From Synechococcus sp. CBW1002 (GTDB lineage: Bacteria > Cyanobacteriota > Cyanobacteriia > PCC-6307 > Cyanobiaceae), in contig NZ_CP060398.1 in the NCBI RefSeq assembly GCF_015840915.1, forward strand, positions 868,001 through 932,000: a stretch of DNA of 64,000 bases. Reading direction: 5' to 3'. The position numbers and the translations under genes are program-made. The notes beneath the pieces were generated by a model. The model worked only from the letters and a program-made list of their open reading frames with translations, was not told where the DNA came from and searched no databases. The first letter of the stretch is position 1. Each line of letters opens with the position of its first letter. Positions 1 through 7,860 of this stretch are shown one piece after another.

Positions 1-365
1 GGTGAGGCGCGGCGGCTGACCGCGAGCTCGAGATTGCGACGGGGCGTGAGGTTCTGATACACCCGTGGCGTCTGGAACTTGCGGCCGATGCCGAGCCGGG
101 CGATGCGATGTTCCGGCAGCCCGACCAGCGAACGGCCACGGAAGAACACATCCCCCTTGGTGGGACGCACCTTGCCGGTGATCACATCGAGAAAGGTGGT
201 CTTTCCGGCACCGTTGGGGCCGATCACGGCCCGCAGATCACCAGGAGCCAGTGACAGATTGAGATCATTGAGGGCCCAGAAGCCGTCAAAACTGACGCTC
301 ACCTGGCGCAGTTCCAGCAGAGGCGTGGCTGAATCCAAAACAGGAGCGGAAGCGGCGGAACTCAT
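1..365 (-). CDS. urtD: Urea ABC transporter ATP-binding protein UrtD (3' part beyond window)
   Basis: This is one of two ATPase subunits that power urea import through the UrtABCDE permease at the inner membrane. About 121 N-terminal codons are visible and the rest lies beyond base 1. The Walker A motif GPNGAGKTT is at residues 49-57, and the segment around FQTPRVYQNLT matches the Q-loop region of branched-chain amino acid/urea type ATPases. The ATG at 365 overlaps the urtC stop by four bases (ATGA), which implies translational coupling. A LivG-type branched-chain amino acid ATPase would look similar; the urease neighbours favour UrtD. Confidence 0.93.
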   Translation of the reverse strand, partial: MSSAASAPVLDSATPLLELRQVSVSFDGFWALNDLNLSLAPGDLRAVIGPNGAGKTTFLDVITGKVRPTKGDVFFRGRSLVGLPEHRIARLGIGRKFQTPRVYQNLTPRRNLELAVSRRAS

Positions 366-1555
366 GGGGAACCTCCGGGGGTTGGATCGGATTGGACAGC
401 CTCGGCTTCAGCCTGAACAGCAGGATCGAAATCGATCTCGGGATAGGTGGGGGCCAGGGGGGCAATTCCCAGCATGGCCAGGATCCTGGCTGGGCCTCCC
501 TGGGTCCACCACCCCACCAGACCATCGGGCAGGGCTGTGACCACGAGCAGAAACAGACCACCCTGGATGAAGAGCCAGGTTTCAGGCAACTGCTCACTGA
601 TCAGGCTCTTGGCATAGTTGATCAGCACCGCACCGAGCACCGCACCGATCAAGGTGCCGCGGCCACCTACCGCCACCCAGATCACCATCTCGATCGAGAA
701 GGGCACCGCCATGTACTGAGGGCTGATGATTCCAGACTGCACCGTGTACAAAGCACCGCTGACTCCGGCCATCGCACCGGCGATGGCGAACACCAGGGTT
801 TTATAGGCCGTGGGGTTGTAGCCGGTGAAGCGCAAGCGCGGTTCATCGTCGCGGATGGCGATCAGGGCGTCACCGAAACGGCCGCGGGTGAGCCAGCGGC
901 AGAGGAACCAACTGAGCACCACCAGCAGCAACGTGACCCAGAACAGATTGCGCTGCATCGCATCACTGCCCACCAGGGCCCCGAAGATGCGCGCGGTATC
1001 GGTTTTGAGTCCATTGGTGCCGTTGATCAACTTCTGCTGACCGTTGAAGAAGTTGAAGAAAACCAGCAGGGCCGCCTGGGTGAGGATCGAGAAGTAGACC
1101 CCCTTGATCCGGTTGCGGAACACCAGAAAACCGAGCACTCCCGCCACCAGGGCCGGCAGGATCCAGAGGCAGAAAAAGGTGAAGACGGCTGAATTGAAGG
1201 GCTGCCAGAACGCCGGCAACTCCTTGACGCCGTAGAGCCCGAAGAATTCAGGCAGCTGGCCGGGCTGCAGCGATGTGAGCTGCAGATGCATACCCAGGGC
1301 ATAACCGCCCAGAGCAAAGAAGATGCCCTGCCCAAGGCTGAGCATACCGGTGAAGCCCCAGATCAGATCGATGCCGAGGGCCACGATGCCCAGGGAGAGG
1401 AAGCGGCCTAAAAGGTTGAGCCGGAAGGGCGGAAGCACCGAAGGCAGAATCAGGGCCGCCGCAATCAGAAGGATCCAGGGCAGCCAGCGGCGCACGAAAC
1501 CTGAGGGGCTGCCGCCGCCGGCAGATGTCAAGGCTGAGGTGGAAGGACTTGCCAT
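362..1555 (-). CDS. urtC: Urea ABC transporter permease UrtC
   Basis: This is a membrane subunit of the urea importer in the LivM-like family. The 397-residue product starts with a polar segment of about 25 residues and then has multiple hydrophobic spans. It carries the signature GxxRGTLIGAVLGA near residues 295-310 and the family segment IRDDEPRLRFTGYNPTAYK near residue 235. It lies three bases after urtB and overlaps urtD by four bases, so urtB, urtC and urtD form one tightly packed transcript. The length is normal for UrtC. The assignment over LivM rests on the urease context and on the order urtABCD. Confidence 0.93.
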   Translation of the reverse strand: MASPSTSALTSAGGGSPSGFVRRWLPWILLIAAALILPSVLPPFRLNLLGRFLSLGIVALGIDLIWGFTGMLSLGQGIFFALGGYALGMHLQLTSLQPGQLPEFFGLYGVKELPAFWQPFNSAVFTFFCLWILPALVAGVLGFLVFRNRIKGVYFSILTQAALLVFFNFFNGQQKLINGTNGLKTDTARIFGALVGSDAMQRNLFWVTLLLVVLSWFLCRWLTRGRFGDALIAIRDDEPRLRFTGYNPTAYKTLVFAIAGAMAGVSGALYTVQSGIISPQYMAVPFSIEMVIWVAVGGRGTLIGAVLGAVLINYAKSLISEQLPETWLFIQGGLFLLVVTALPDGLVGWWTQGGPARILAMLGIAPLAPTYPEIDFDPAVQAEAEAVQSDPTPGGSP

Positions 1556-1558
1556 GGT

Positions 1559-2716
1559 TCAGGCCTCCACCAGGCGGCCCTTCGGTGGGAAGAGACCCGC
1601 CGGACGGAACTGGAGGAACACCACCACGAGGGCAAACACCATCACCTTGGCCATGGAGGTGGTGGCGAAGAAGGTGACCACCTCATTGAGACCTGCCGGC
1701 ATCGCAGGCCAGACCAGCAGGAGGGAACCGGAGCCAATCACATAACTGAGCACGCCGATCCCCAGGGCCGCCACAACGGTGCCGAGCAACTTGCCCACAC
1801 CACCAAGCACCACCACCATGAAACAGTCGACGATGTAATTACCGCCCAGGTTGGGACCCACCGAACCCAGCAGGGTGACAGCCACCCCGGCGACGCCAGC
1901 CAGCCCGGATCCCACCAGGAAGGTGAGAGCATCCACCTTTTCGGTTGGAATGCCGAGGCAATCACTCATCGGCCGGTTCTGGGTCACGGCGCGGATCCGC
2001 AGACCCCAGACACTCTTCTGAAGAAACCAGGTGACACCGATCAGGGCCACGGCCGTGAGGGCCAGGATGAATAAGCGGGCGGTGGGCATGGTGACACCGC
2101 CGAAATCAAGGGAATCACGCAGCCAAAGTGGTGCCGTCACGTCGAGGTTGCGGGCGCTGAACCAGGGCTGATCCAGCTGGCGCACTTCCCCCAGCGCTGA
2201 GGCCAGCGCGATGCCAACGCCGCCGGCAATCAGCCAGCTGCCGGTTCCGAGCAGGGGAGTCCAGCGCTGCTTCCACCACACGGCCGGGGTGATCCGGGGA
2301 GCCAGCAGACCCAGGGCCACGGTCAGCAGCAGGCCCAGGAAGAAGGCGCTGGAGACCGAACGGACAAATTGCTGCAGGATCAGGCTCACCCCCCAGGTGG
2401 CCAGCAGGGTCTCGAGGGGCCGGCCGTAGAGGCGGCGGATCACCGTCTTCTCGAGCAACAGGCCCGCCAGACCACTCACCAGAAACGCCACGGGAATGGC
2501 GATCAGGATGTAGATCGGGAACAGCGCTTCGAGGGGACCATTCTTGCAAAGGTTCTGCACCACGAAGGTGCTGTAAGCGCCAAGCATCATCAACTCGCCA
2601 TGGGCCATGTTGATGACGCCCATCAGACCGAAGACCACCGCCAGCCCGAGGGCGGCGAGCACAAGCACCGAGCCGATTGCCAGGCCGTTGAAGAGAGTGT
2701 CGTAGAGAAGTGTCAT
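1559..2716 (-). CDS. urtB: Urea ABC transporter permease UrtB
   Basis: This is a LivH-like permease subunit that forms the urea channel together with UrtC. The translation begins MTLLYDTLFNGLAIGSVLVL and contains the family segment GLMGVINMAHGELMMLGAY. Several hydrophobic spans follow, with VVVLGGVGKLLGTVVAALGI near the C-terminus. I chose the ATG at 2716. The open frame continues four codons to a TTG at 2728, but that TTG lies in the T-tract of the upstream hairpin and is an unlikely start. The product has 385 residues. An insertion of about 90 residues between the N- and C-terminal membrane blocks is usual for UrtB compared with LivH. Confidence 0.92.
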   Translation of the reverse strand: MTLLYDTLFNGLAIGSVLVLAALGLAVVFGLMGVINMAHGELMMLGAYSTFVVQNLCKNGPLEALFPIYILIAIPVAFLVSGLAGLLLEKTVIRRLYGRPLETLLATWGVSLILQQFVRSVSSAFFLGLLLTVALGLLAPRITPAVWWKQRWTPLLGTGSWLIAGGVGIALASALGEVRQLDQPWFSARNLDVTAPLWLRDSLDFGGVTMPTARLFILALTAVALIGVTWFLQKSVWGLRIRAVTQNRPMSDCLGIPTEKVDALTFLVGSGLAGVAGVAVTLLGSVGPNLGGNYIVDCFMVVVLGGVGKLLGTVVAALGIGVLSYVIGSGSLLLVWPAMPAGLNEVVTFFATTSMAKVMVFALVVVFLQFRPAGLFPPKGRLVEA

Positions 2717-2726
2717 CGCCGGGTAC

Positions 2727-2753
2727 AAAAAGAGGGGGAGCGCACTCCCCCTC
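2727..2753 (-). terminator. Hairpin with T-tract between urtA and urtB (attenuator)
   Basis: On the minus strand a perfect 9-bp stem (GAGGGGGAG / CTCCCCCTC) with a four-base loop is followed directly by five T residues. It sits 80 bases after the urtA stop and just before the urtB start. This is the form of an intrinsic terminator. Between a solute-binding-protein gene and its permease genes it probably lets most transcripts end after urtA, so UrtA is made in excess. The structure is seen; the partial read-through is inferred. Confidence 0.8.
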
Positions 2754-2833
2754 GTGAAAGCAGCAACCGCGACGGAGTCCGGTGGCCGAATCCCGAACGA
2801 GGGATCCAGGCTTGCCGCCCGGATCCAGCTCGA

Positions 2834-4138
2834 TCACATCTTGAACTTGCCGGGGTTCTCCACGTCGGTGCGGGTCCAGTCGCAGGTGTAGCCCTTGGTT
2901 TCCGGCACGAACTGGTTCCAGGCCACGGGCTTGACGAAACCCTTGTCCTCGAGGATCTTGAACATGCCGTCTTTCTGGACTTCACCGATCAGCACGCGCT
3001 TCTCGGTGTGGTGGTTGGGCTGCACCGTCACCGTTCCCTGAGGAGCATCAAAGCTGACGCCGATCAAGGCCTTACGGACTTCCTTGTTATCGACCGTGCC
3101 GGCCTTCTCGGCAGCCTTGGCCCAGAGGTAGACCATCATGTAAGCGGATTCAGCCGGGTCATTGGTGACCCGGTTGTCGCCGTACTTGGCCTTGAAGGCC
3201 TCGGTGAACTTCTTGGATCCAGGGGTATCGAGGCTCTGGAAGAAGTTCCAGGCGGCGTAGGTGCCCTCCAGATACTCAGGACCGATCGCTGCGACCTCCT
3301 CCTCGGCGATCGAGAAGCTCATGATCGAGTAGCCGTTGGCGGGGGTGATGCCTGCAGCCTTCATCTGCTTGAAGAAGGCCACGTTGCTGTCGCCGTTCAG
3401 GGTGTTGACGATCACACCGCCATTGGGCAGAGCCTGCTTGATCTTGGCGATGATCGGAGCCACCTCGGTGTTGCCCAGGGGCAGATAGTCTTCACCCACC
3501 ACATTGCCGCCCAGGGTCTTGAGCTGCTCCTTCATGATGGTGTTGGCCGTGCGCGGATAGACGTAATCCGAGCCCACCAGGAAGAAATCCTTGCCTTTGT
3601 TCTTCAGCAGCCACTCCACCGCAGGCTCGGCCTGCTGGTTGGGAGCTGCGCCGCTGTAGAAGATATTCGCGGAGCACTCCTGCCCTTCGTACTGAATCGG
3701 GTAGAAGAGGAAGTGGTCCTTGGCTTCGAAGACCGGCAACATCGCCTTGCGACTGGCGGAGGTCCAACCTCCGAACACCACGGCCACCTGATCCTGATCG
3801 ATCAATTTCTTCGCCTTCTCGGCAAAGGTGGGCCAATCGGAGGCGCCATCTTCTTCGATCGGGACGATCTTGAGCCTCTTATCCCCAATCTTGACGCCGC
3901 CTTCCTTATTGATTTCGTCGATCGCCATCAACTCGGCTTCGGCCACCGTGTTCTCGGAAATGGCCATGGTGCCGGAACGGGAATGGAGGATCCCGACCTT
4001 CACTTCGCCGTCAAAGTCGCCGGAGGCGGACTCACCGCCGCCGCCACCGCCGCAGGCTGCCAGGCTGAAGGCAGTGGCCAATGCGGTGGCGCCACCAATC
4101 AGACGCAGGGACGATTTCTGCATCGCGAATGGCTTCAT
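2834..4138 (-). CDS. urtA: Urea ABC transporter substrate-binding lipoprotein UrtA
   Basis: This is the periplasmic urea receptor that delivers urea to UrtBC. Residues 1-28 form a lipoprotein signal with a hydrophobic core and the lipobox LAAC, with the modified cysteine at residue 29, followed by a Gly-rich linker. The mature part begins VKVGILHSRSGTMAISENTV, the conserved start of the amide/urea-binding periplasmic-binding-protein family. The 434-residue length is typical. It is the first urt gene, placed after ureG and behind an NtcA-type promoter, and it is cut off from urtB by a hairpin. The family also includes AmiC/FmdD-like amide receptors, but the location settles on urea. Confidence 0.96.
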   Translation of the reverse strand: MKPFAMQKSSLRLIGGATALATAFSLAACGGGGGGESASGDFDGEVKVGILHSRSGTMAISENTVAEAELMAIDEINKEGGVKIGDKRLKIVPIEEDGASDWPTFAEKAKKLIDQDQVAVVFGGWTSASRKAMLPVFEAKDHFLFYPIQYEGQECSANIFYSGAAPNQQAEPAVEWLLKNKGKDFFLVGSDYVYPRTANTIMKEQLKTLGGNVVGEDYLPLGNTEVAPIIAKIKQALPNGGVIVNTLNGDSNVAFFKQMKAAGITPANGYSIMSFSIAEEEVAAIGPEYLEGTYAAWNFFQSLDTPGSKKFTEAFKAKYGDNRVTNDPAESAYMMVYLWAKAAEKAGTVDNKEVRKALIGVSFDAPQGTVTVQPNHHTEKRVLIGEVQKDGMFKILEDKGFVKPVAWNQFVPETKGYTCDWTRTDVENPGKFKM

Positions 4139-4193
4139 AGAGAGCTCTCCGGAAAAATGCGCTTGTTGTTGTCCGCCTCGCAGCGGTTGTCGG

Positions 4194-4236
4194 ACGGTAA
4201 GTAGGTGGGCATTCCAAACTTTGTAGCCGCCGCTAC
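4194..4236 (-). promoter_or_regulatory. NtcA-activated promoter of urtA
   Basis: The palindrome GTAGCGGCGGCTAC at 4223-4236 is a perfect NtcA box (GTA-N8-TAC). Reading toward urtA, TACCGT at 4199-4194 fits the -10 form TAN3T and lies 23 bases after the box, inside the 20-24 base spacing known for class II NtcA promoters. The urtA start codon is about 55 bases further on. NtcA is the 2-oxoglutarate-responsive nitrogen activator of cyanobacteria, so the urt genes should be induced by nitrogen limitation. Confidence 0.85.
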
Positions 4237-4283
4237 TGTTTGTTCAACCGCCCATCAAGCGCGCATCCACAGCCGGACGCAGC

Positions 4284-4889
4284 TCAAGCCAGGCCGGGCA
4301 ACTGCTGCAGCAGAAATCCTTCGACCCGATCCACGCCCTCACCGCTGTGGAGGTTGGTGAAACACCACGGCCTCTCCCCCCGCATGCGCAACGTGTCGCG
4401 CTCCATCACCGCCAGACTGGCCCCCACATGGGGAGCCAGATCAATCTTGTTGATCACCAGGAGATCCGAGCGGGTGATGCCGGGTCCGCCCTTGCGCGGA
4501 ATCTTGTCTCCAGCGGCCACATCGATCACATAGATGCACAGATCCACCAGTTCCGGGCTGAAACTGGCGGCCAGATTGTCGCCGCCGCTCTCCACCAGCA
4601 CAAGATCGAGATCAGGAAAGCGCTGCTCCAGCTCCTGAACCGCCGCCCGGTTGATCGAACAGTCTTCCCGGATGGCGGTGTGGGGACAACCTCCCGTTTC
4701 GACACCCCGGATCCGTTCCGGCGGCAAGGCCCCCGCCTGGGTGAGGAACTGGGCATCCTCCTGGGTATAGATGTCGTTGGTCACCACCGCCAGCTCCAGC
4801 CGTTGGCGCAGGCGGCGGCAAAGCACCTCCACCAGCGCCGTCTTGCCCGATCCCACCGGGCCTGCCACTCCAACCCGCAGCTTGCTCAT
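4284..4889 (-). CDS. ureG: Urease accessory GTPase UreG
   Basis: This SIMIBI-class GTPase delivers nickel to apo-urease within the UreDFG complex in the cytoplasm. The P-loop GPVGSGKT is at residues 10-17, the nickel-binding CPH motif is at residues 67-69, and the guanine-specificity motif NKID is near residue 166. The length of 201 residues is normal. Its ATG overlaps the ureF stop codon by one base. It is the last gene of the leftward ureE-ureF-ureG set; 145 bases containing the urtA promoter follow. Confidence 0.97.
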   Translation of the reverse strand: MSKLRVGVAGPVGSGKTALVEVLCRRLRQRLELAVVTNDIYTQEDAQFLTQAGALPPERIRGVETGGCPHTAIREDCSINRAAVQELEQRFPDLDLVLVESGGDNLAASFSPELVDLCIYVIDVAAGDKIPRKGGPGITRSDLLVINKIDLAPHVGASLAVMERDTLRMRGERPWCFTNLHSGEGVDRVEGFLLQQLPGLA

Positions 4890-5554
4890 CAGCTCCGGAA
4901 CAGCCTCGAGTAGAGCTCAGCATGGCGCAACTGGGCCAGAGCAGCGCCCACCCCGCCACTCCAGAGAGTCTGGGGGTCCGTTTCGGCCAGGCAGGCGGCC
5001 TCAGAGGCAATCAGGGGTGCCAGGGCCAGTTGCAGCCGCTGGGCATCGGTGGAGCCCAAAGGCACCAGCCGCACCGCGGCACTGAGCTGGTTGGCGACCC
5101 AGCCGTAGAGATAGGCCTCCGTGAGCTCCGCAGCTCCGATTTCCAGCACCCGACCGGCCTGGGCGAAGGCGGCGGGCCAGGCGAGATCCTCAGCGGGCAC
5201 CACGAATCCAAGCGCCCGCAGCAGCTGCAGCAGCGACTGACCCATCTGGCGCTGCTGGGCCCGCATCTCGCGGGCTTCCCGCATCGCCAGCAGCCAGCCA
5301 TCCAGCCGGAGCAGCGCAGCGAAGTCCTCCATCTGCATCAGGGTGGACAGAGCTGCCGCCTCCAGGCGCACCGTGCCGAAGCGCAGCTCGGCCTCCAGCC
5401 AGCTCCGCACGGCGGCGGCATCGGCCAGATTGCCCTGCTGCACCAGAACCTCCAGGCCTTCCGAGTAGCTGAAAGCGCCCACCGGCAAGGCCGGGCTGAC
5501 CAACTGGTACAGCCGCAGGCGGGCCAGGGCAGCGGCGGCGGGATCAGCCGTCAT
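4889..5554 (-). CDS. ureF: Urease accessory protein UreF
   Basis: UreF bridges UreD and UreG and gates nickel transfer into urease. The translation from the ATG at 5554 begins [20 protein letters not shown] and continues into the family segment [19 protein letters not shown]. It has 221 residues and is largely helical. The open frame runs further upstream, but there it reads antisense-like residues across the ureE histidine tail, so the internal ATG is chosen. The start overlaps the 3' end of ureE by 11 bases and the stop overlaps ureG, consistent with coupled translation of the three chaperone genes. Confidence 0.95.
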   Translation of the reverse strand: MTADPAAAALARLRLYQLVSPALPVGAFSYSEGLEVLVQQGNLADAAAVRSWLEAELRFGTVRLEAAALSTLMQMEDFAALLRLDGWLLAMREAREMRAQQRQMGQSLLQLLRALGFVVPAEDLAWPAAFAQAGRVLEIGAAELTEAYLYGWVANQLSAAVRLVPLGSTDAQRLQLALAPLIASEAACLAETDPQTLWSGGVGAALAQLRHAELYSRLFRS

Positions 5555-6125
5555 GGCTGTGAGCAGCAGCATGGCTGTGGCCATGCTCGTGGCTGTGCCC
5601 ATGAGCATGGCCATGTCCATCAGCGTGGCTATGTGCATCAGCGTTGCTGTGTGCATCGGCGTGGCCGTAGGCCCCGCTCTCCGGCAGGAACGGCGCCACG
5701 ATCGCCTGCAGCCACAGACCTCGGTGCTCCAGAAGATGGGCCAGCACCGGATCCTGCAGAAGCCGCAGTTCGCCGGGCTGGATCTCCAGTGCCACATGGC
5801 GGTTGCCGAGGTGATAAGCCGCCTGCAGCAGCGCCAGGGGGTCAGCAGCCCTCACCTGCAACAGCGGTTCCGGCGCCGCCTCCACCCGCACAAGCAGCTC
5901 GTCCCCCGAGGCGGGGGCCAGCAGCTCGCCGGGCTGCAGAGCCTCGCCGCGGGGGAGGTGCAACAGCAGGGGCCTGCCGCAGACACTGTGGCGCCGGCCC
6001 CGCAGGCACTGGCGCTCCTCAGCACTGAGGGCCAGCCGCAACGCCGCGGGGTTGCCGCCGAAGAAGCGGCGTGTCAGCACCGGCGGTTGAGGCTCTGGCG
6101 ACAGGGAGGCTGCGGCGGGGATCAT
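5544..6125 (-). CDS. ureE: Urease nickel metallochaperone UreE with His-rich tail
   Basis: UreE binds Ni2+ and hands it to UreG. The protein of 193 residues has an N-terminal peptide-binding domain, a C-terminal metal-binding domain with the conserved AAYHLGNRHVALEI segment, and a long tail. The last 40 or so residues hold 14 histidines, mostly as HSHADGHGHAHGHSH-type dipeptides, which suggests high-capacity nickel storage as in Klebsiella UreE. The ATG at 6125 (MIPAAASL) is preferred because the open frame upstream overlaps the divergent ureD region. It begins the leftward ureEFG set. Confidence 0.94.
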   Translation of the reverse strand: MIPAAASLSPEPQPPVLTRRFFGGNPAALRLALSAEERQCLRGRRHSVCGRPLLLHLPRGEALQPGELLAPASGDELLVRVEAAPEPLLQVRAADPLALLQAAYHLGNRHVALEIQPGELRLLQDPVLAHLLEHRGLWLQAIVAPFLPESGAYGHADAHSNADAHSHADGHGHAHGHSHEHGHSHAAAHSHDG

Positions 6126-6193
6126 GGCGGTGACTCGCTGGGCTGAGTATCTCCACCCCACCCGCCAGCGCAACGTGGCACGGCCAGGCCCGA

Positions 6194-7069
6194 TTGCGCT
6201 TCAGCCTGGCCGCGGCAGACCCGGAACGCGGCTCGCTCCACCAGGGCTGGGCAACGGCACCGCTGAAGCTGCAGCGGGCCTTCCGCCAGAGCGATGGCCG
6301 CTGCGAACTGCCGCTGCTGCACACCGCCGGCGGCCTGGTGGGCGGCGACCGCCTCACGATCGAGGCCGACCTGGACGCCGGCAGCCGCGCCCTGCTCACC
6401 AGCGTGGCCGCCCAGAAGGTCTACGGCTCGGTGGGACGCTCCCGCCGCGCCCCCGCCGGCAGCTGGGCCCGGCAAGAGCTGCGCTTCGTGCTGGCCGCGG
6501 GGGCGGATCTGGAGTGGCTGCCCCAGGAACTGGTGCTCTACGGCGGTGGGCTGTTTGAGCAGGATCTGCGGGTGGAGCTGAGCGAAGGGGCCTCCTTCCT
6601 GGCGATGGAGGTGGTGCGCCTCGGCCTCACCGCCGCCGGCGAAGACCTGGGGCCAGGCCGCTGGCGTTCGGCGCTGGAGATCCGACGCCAGACACCGATC
6701 GGCCCCCGCTGGGAGCTGGTCGATCGCCTGGAGCTGGGTGGGGCCGCCCTCGACAGCGCCCATGGCATGGCCGGCCAGCCGGTGTTCGGCTCGCTGGTGT
6801 GGGCGTCACCTGCCCCCCTGGCTCTCGAGCAGCGCGACGGACTGCTGGAGGCCTGCCGCCAGGACCGGAGCGGCCTGGAGGGCGACATGGCCTGTGGCGC
6901 CCTGGATCAGGGCCTGGTGGCCCGCTACCGCGGCCCCTCCAGCCAGGCGGCCCGCTTCTGGTTCACCCGGATCTGGCAGCGCATCCGCCTCAGCCAGGGT
7001 CTGCCGCCACCGGAACTGCCGCGGGTGTGGCCCTTCCAGGAGCAGCCATTGCTGTCCTGCGGGTCGTGA
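6194..7069 (+). CDS. ureD: Urease accessory protein UreD (start unclear)
   Basis: UreD (UreH) is the scaffold that binds apo-urease and conducts nickel from UreG. Family segments include LPLLHTAGGLVGGDRL, SRALLTSVAAQKVYGS and LEWLPQELVLYGGGLFEQ. The 291 residues given begin at a TTG. The same frame continues upstream with WHGQARLRFSL at 6176-6208, which matches the conserved UreD N-terminus, but no ATG, GTG or TTG precedes it before the stop at 6131-6133. A CTG at 6143 or a frameshift from the ATG at 6124 could supply the true start. It leads the rightward ureDABC set. Confidence 0.9.
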   Translation: MRFSLAAADPERGSLHQGWATAPLKLQRAFRQSDGRCELPLLHTAGGLVGGDRLTIEADLDAGSRALLTSVAAQKVYGSVGRSRRAPAGSWARQELRFVLAAGADLEWLPQELVLYGGGLFEQDLRVELSEGASFLAMEVVRLGLTAAGEDLGPGRWRSALEIRRQTPIGPRWELVDRLELGGAALDSAHGMAGQPVFGSLVWASPAPLALEQRDGLLEACRQDRSGLEGDMACGALDQGLVARYRGPSSQAARFWFTRIWQRIRLSQGLPPPELPRVWPFQEQPLLSCGS

Positions 7070-7142
7070 GGCGCCATTCGGTTCCATCTGAACCGGTCGA
7101 GTCCACGGATCGCTGCCAGAGTGGAGCCGCCGTGCCGCCGCC

Positions 7143-7445
7143 ATGCATCTCACCCCCCAGGAGAAAGACAAGCTCCTGATCGTGACCGCTGCCCTGCTGG
7201 CGGAGCGTCGCCTCAAGCGGGGCCTGAAGCTGAACTATCCCGAGGCCGTGGCCTGGCTCAGTTTTCAGGTGCTCGAAGGAGCCCGGGACGGCCTCAGCGT
7301 GGCGGATCTGATGGCCACAGGCAGCACCTGGCTGAACCGCGAGCAGGTGATGGAAGGCGTGCCTGAACTGATCGACGAGGTGCAGATCGAGGCCGTGTTT
7401 CCTGATGGCACCAAGCTGGTCACCCTGCATGACCCGATCCGCTGA
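7143..7445 (+). CDS. ureA: Urease gamma subunit UreA
   Basis: This is the smallest structural subunit of the nickel urease that hydrolyses urea to ammonia and carbamate. All 100 residues match the family: [13 protein letters not shown] at the start, the [15 protein letters not shown] helix and the [21 protein letters not shown]-terminus. The length is canonical. It follows ureD by 73 bases and precedes ureB by 29 bases. Confidence 0.98.
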   Translation: MHLTPQEKDKLLIVTAALLAERRLKRGLKLNYPEAVAWLSFQVLEGARDGLSVADLMATGSTWLNREQVMEGVPELIDEVQIEAVFPDGTKLVTLHDPIR

Positions 7446-7474
7446 TCCCGATACCCCCTCCAACACTGCTCACC

Positions 7475-7792
7475 ATGGCCCCCCTGATTCCCGGCGAACT
7501 GCTGAGCGAACCCGGCACGCTTGAACTCAACGCCGGGCGGCCGGTCACCACCCTGCTGGTGGCCAACAGCGGCGACCGGCCGATCCAGGTGGGGTCTCAC
7601 TTCCATTTCCACGAGGCCAACAGTGCCCTCAGGTTCGACCGCGACGCCGCCCGGGGCCTGCGGCTCGACATCCCGGCCGGCACCGCGATCCGCTTCGAGC
7701 CGGGCGACAGCCGCGAGGTGCAGCTGGTGCCGTTCACCGGAGAGCGCCAGGTGTTCGGCTTCAACGGCCTGGTGAACGGTCCATTGGACTGA
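7475..7792 (+). CDS. ureB: Urease beta subunit UreB
   Basis: This beta-rich structural subunit packs on UreC in the (alpha-beta-gamma)3 urease. Its 105 residues carry the diagnostic [20 protein letters not shown] segment and the C-terminal pattern [14 protein letters not shown]. It sits between ureA and ureC as a separate gene, the usual bacterial layout, in contrast to Helicobacter where A and B are fused. Confidence 0.98.
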   Translation: MAPLIPGELLSEPGTLELNAGRPVTTLLVANSGDRPIQVGSHFHFHEANSALRFDRDAARGLRLDIPAGTAIRFEPGDSREVQLVPFTGERQVFGFNGLVNGPLD

Positions 7793-7860
7793 TCCTCCGT
7801 TTCCAACTCCACCAGTCCTCCGCCTCCCGGCCCTGGCCGGTCTCCCCCCAAGCTCCGGCC

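Noticed and set aside
2717-2728. TTG start for urtB giving four extra residues
   Set aside because: The TTG lies in the T-tract of the terminator-like hairpin; the ATG at 2716 fits the family start.
2369-4204. Long open frame antisense to urtA/urtB
   Set aside because: It covers two clear transporter genes on the other strand and has no recognisable domain.
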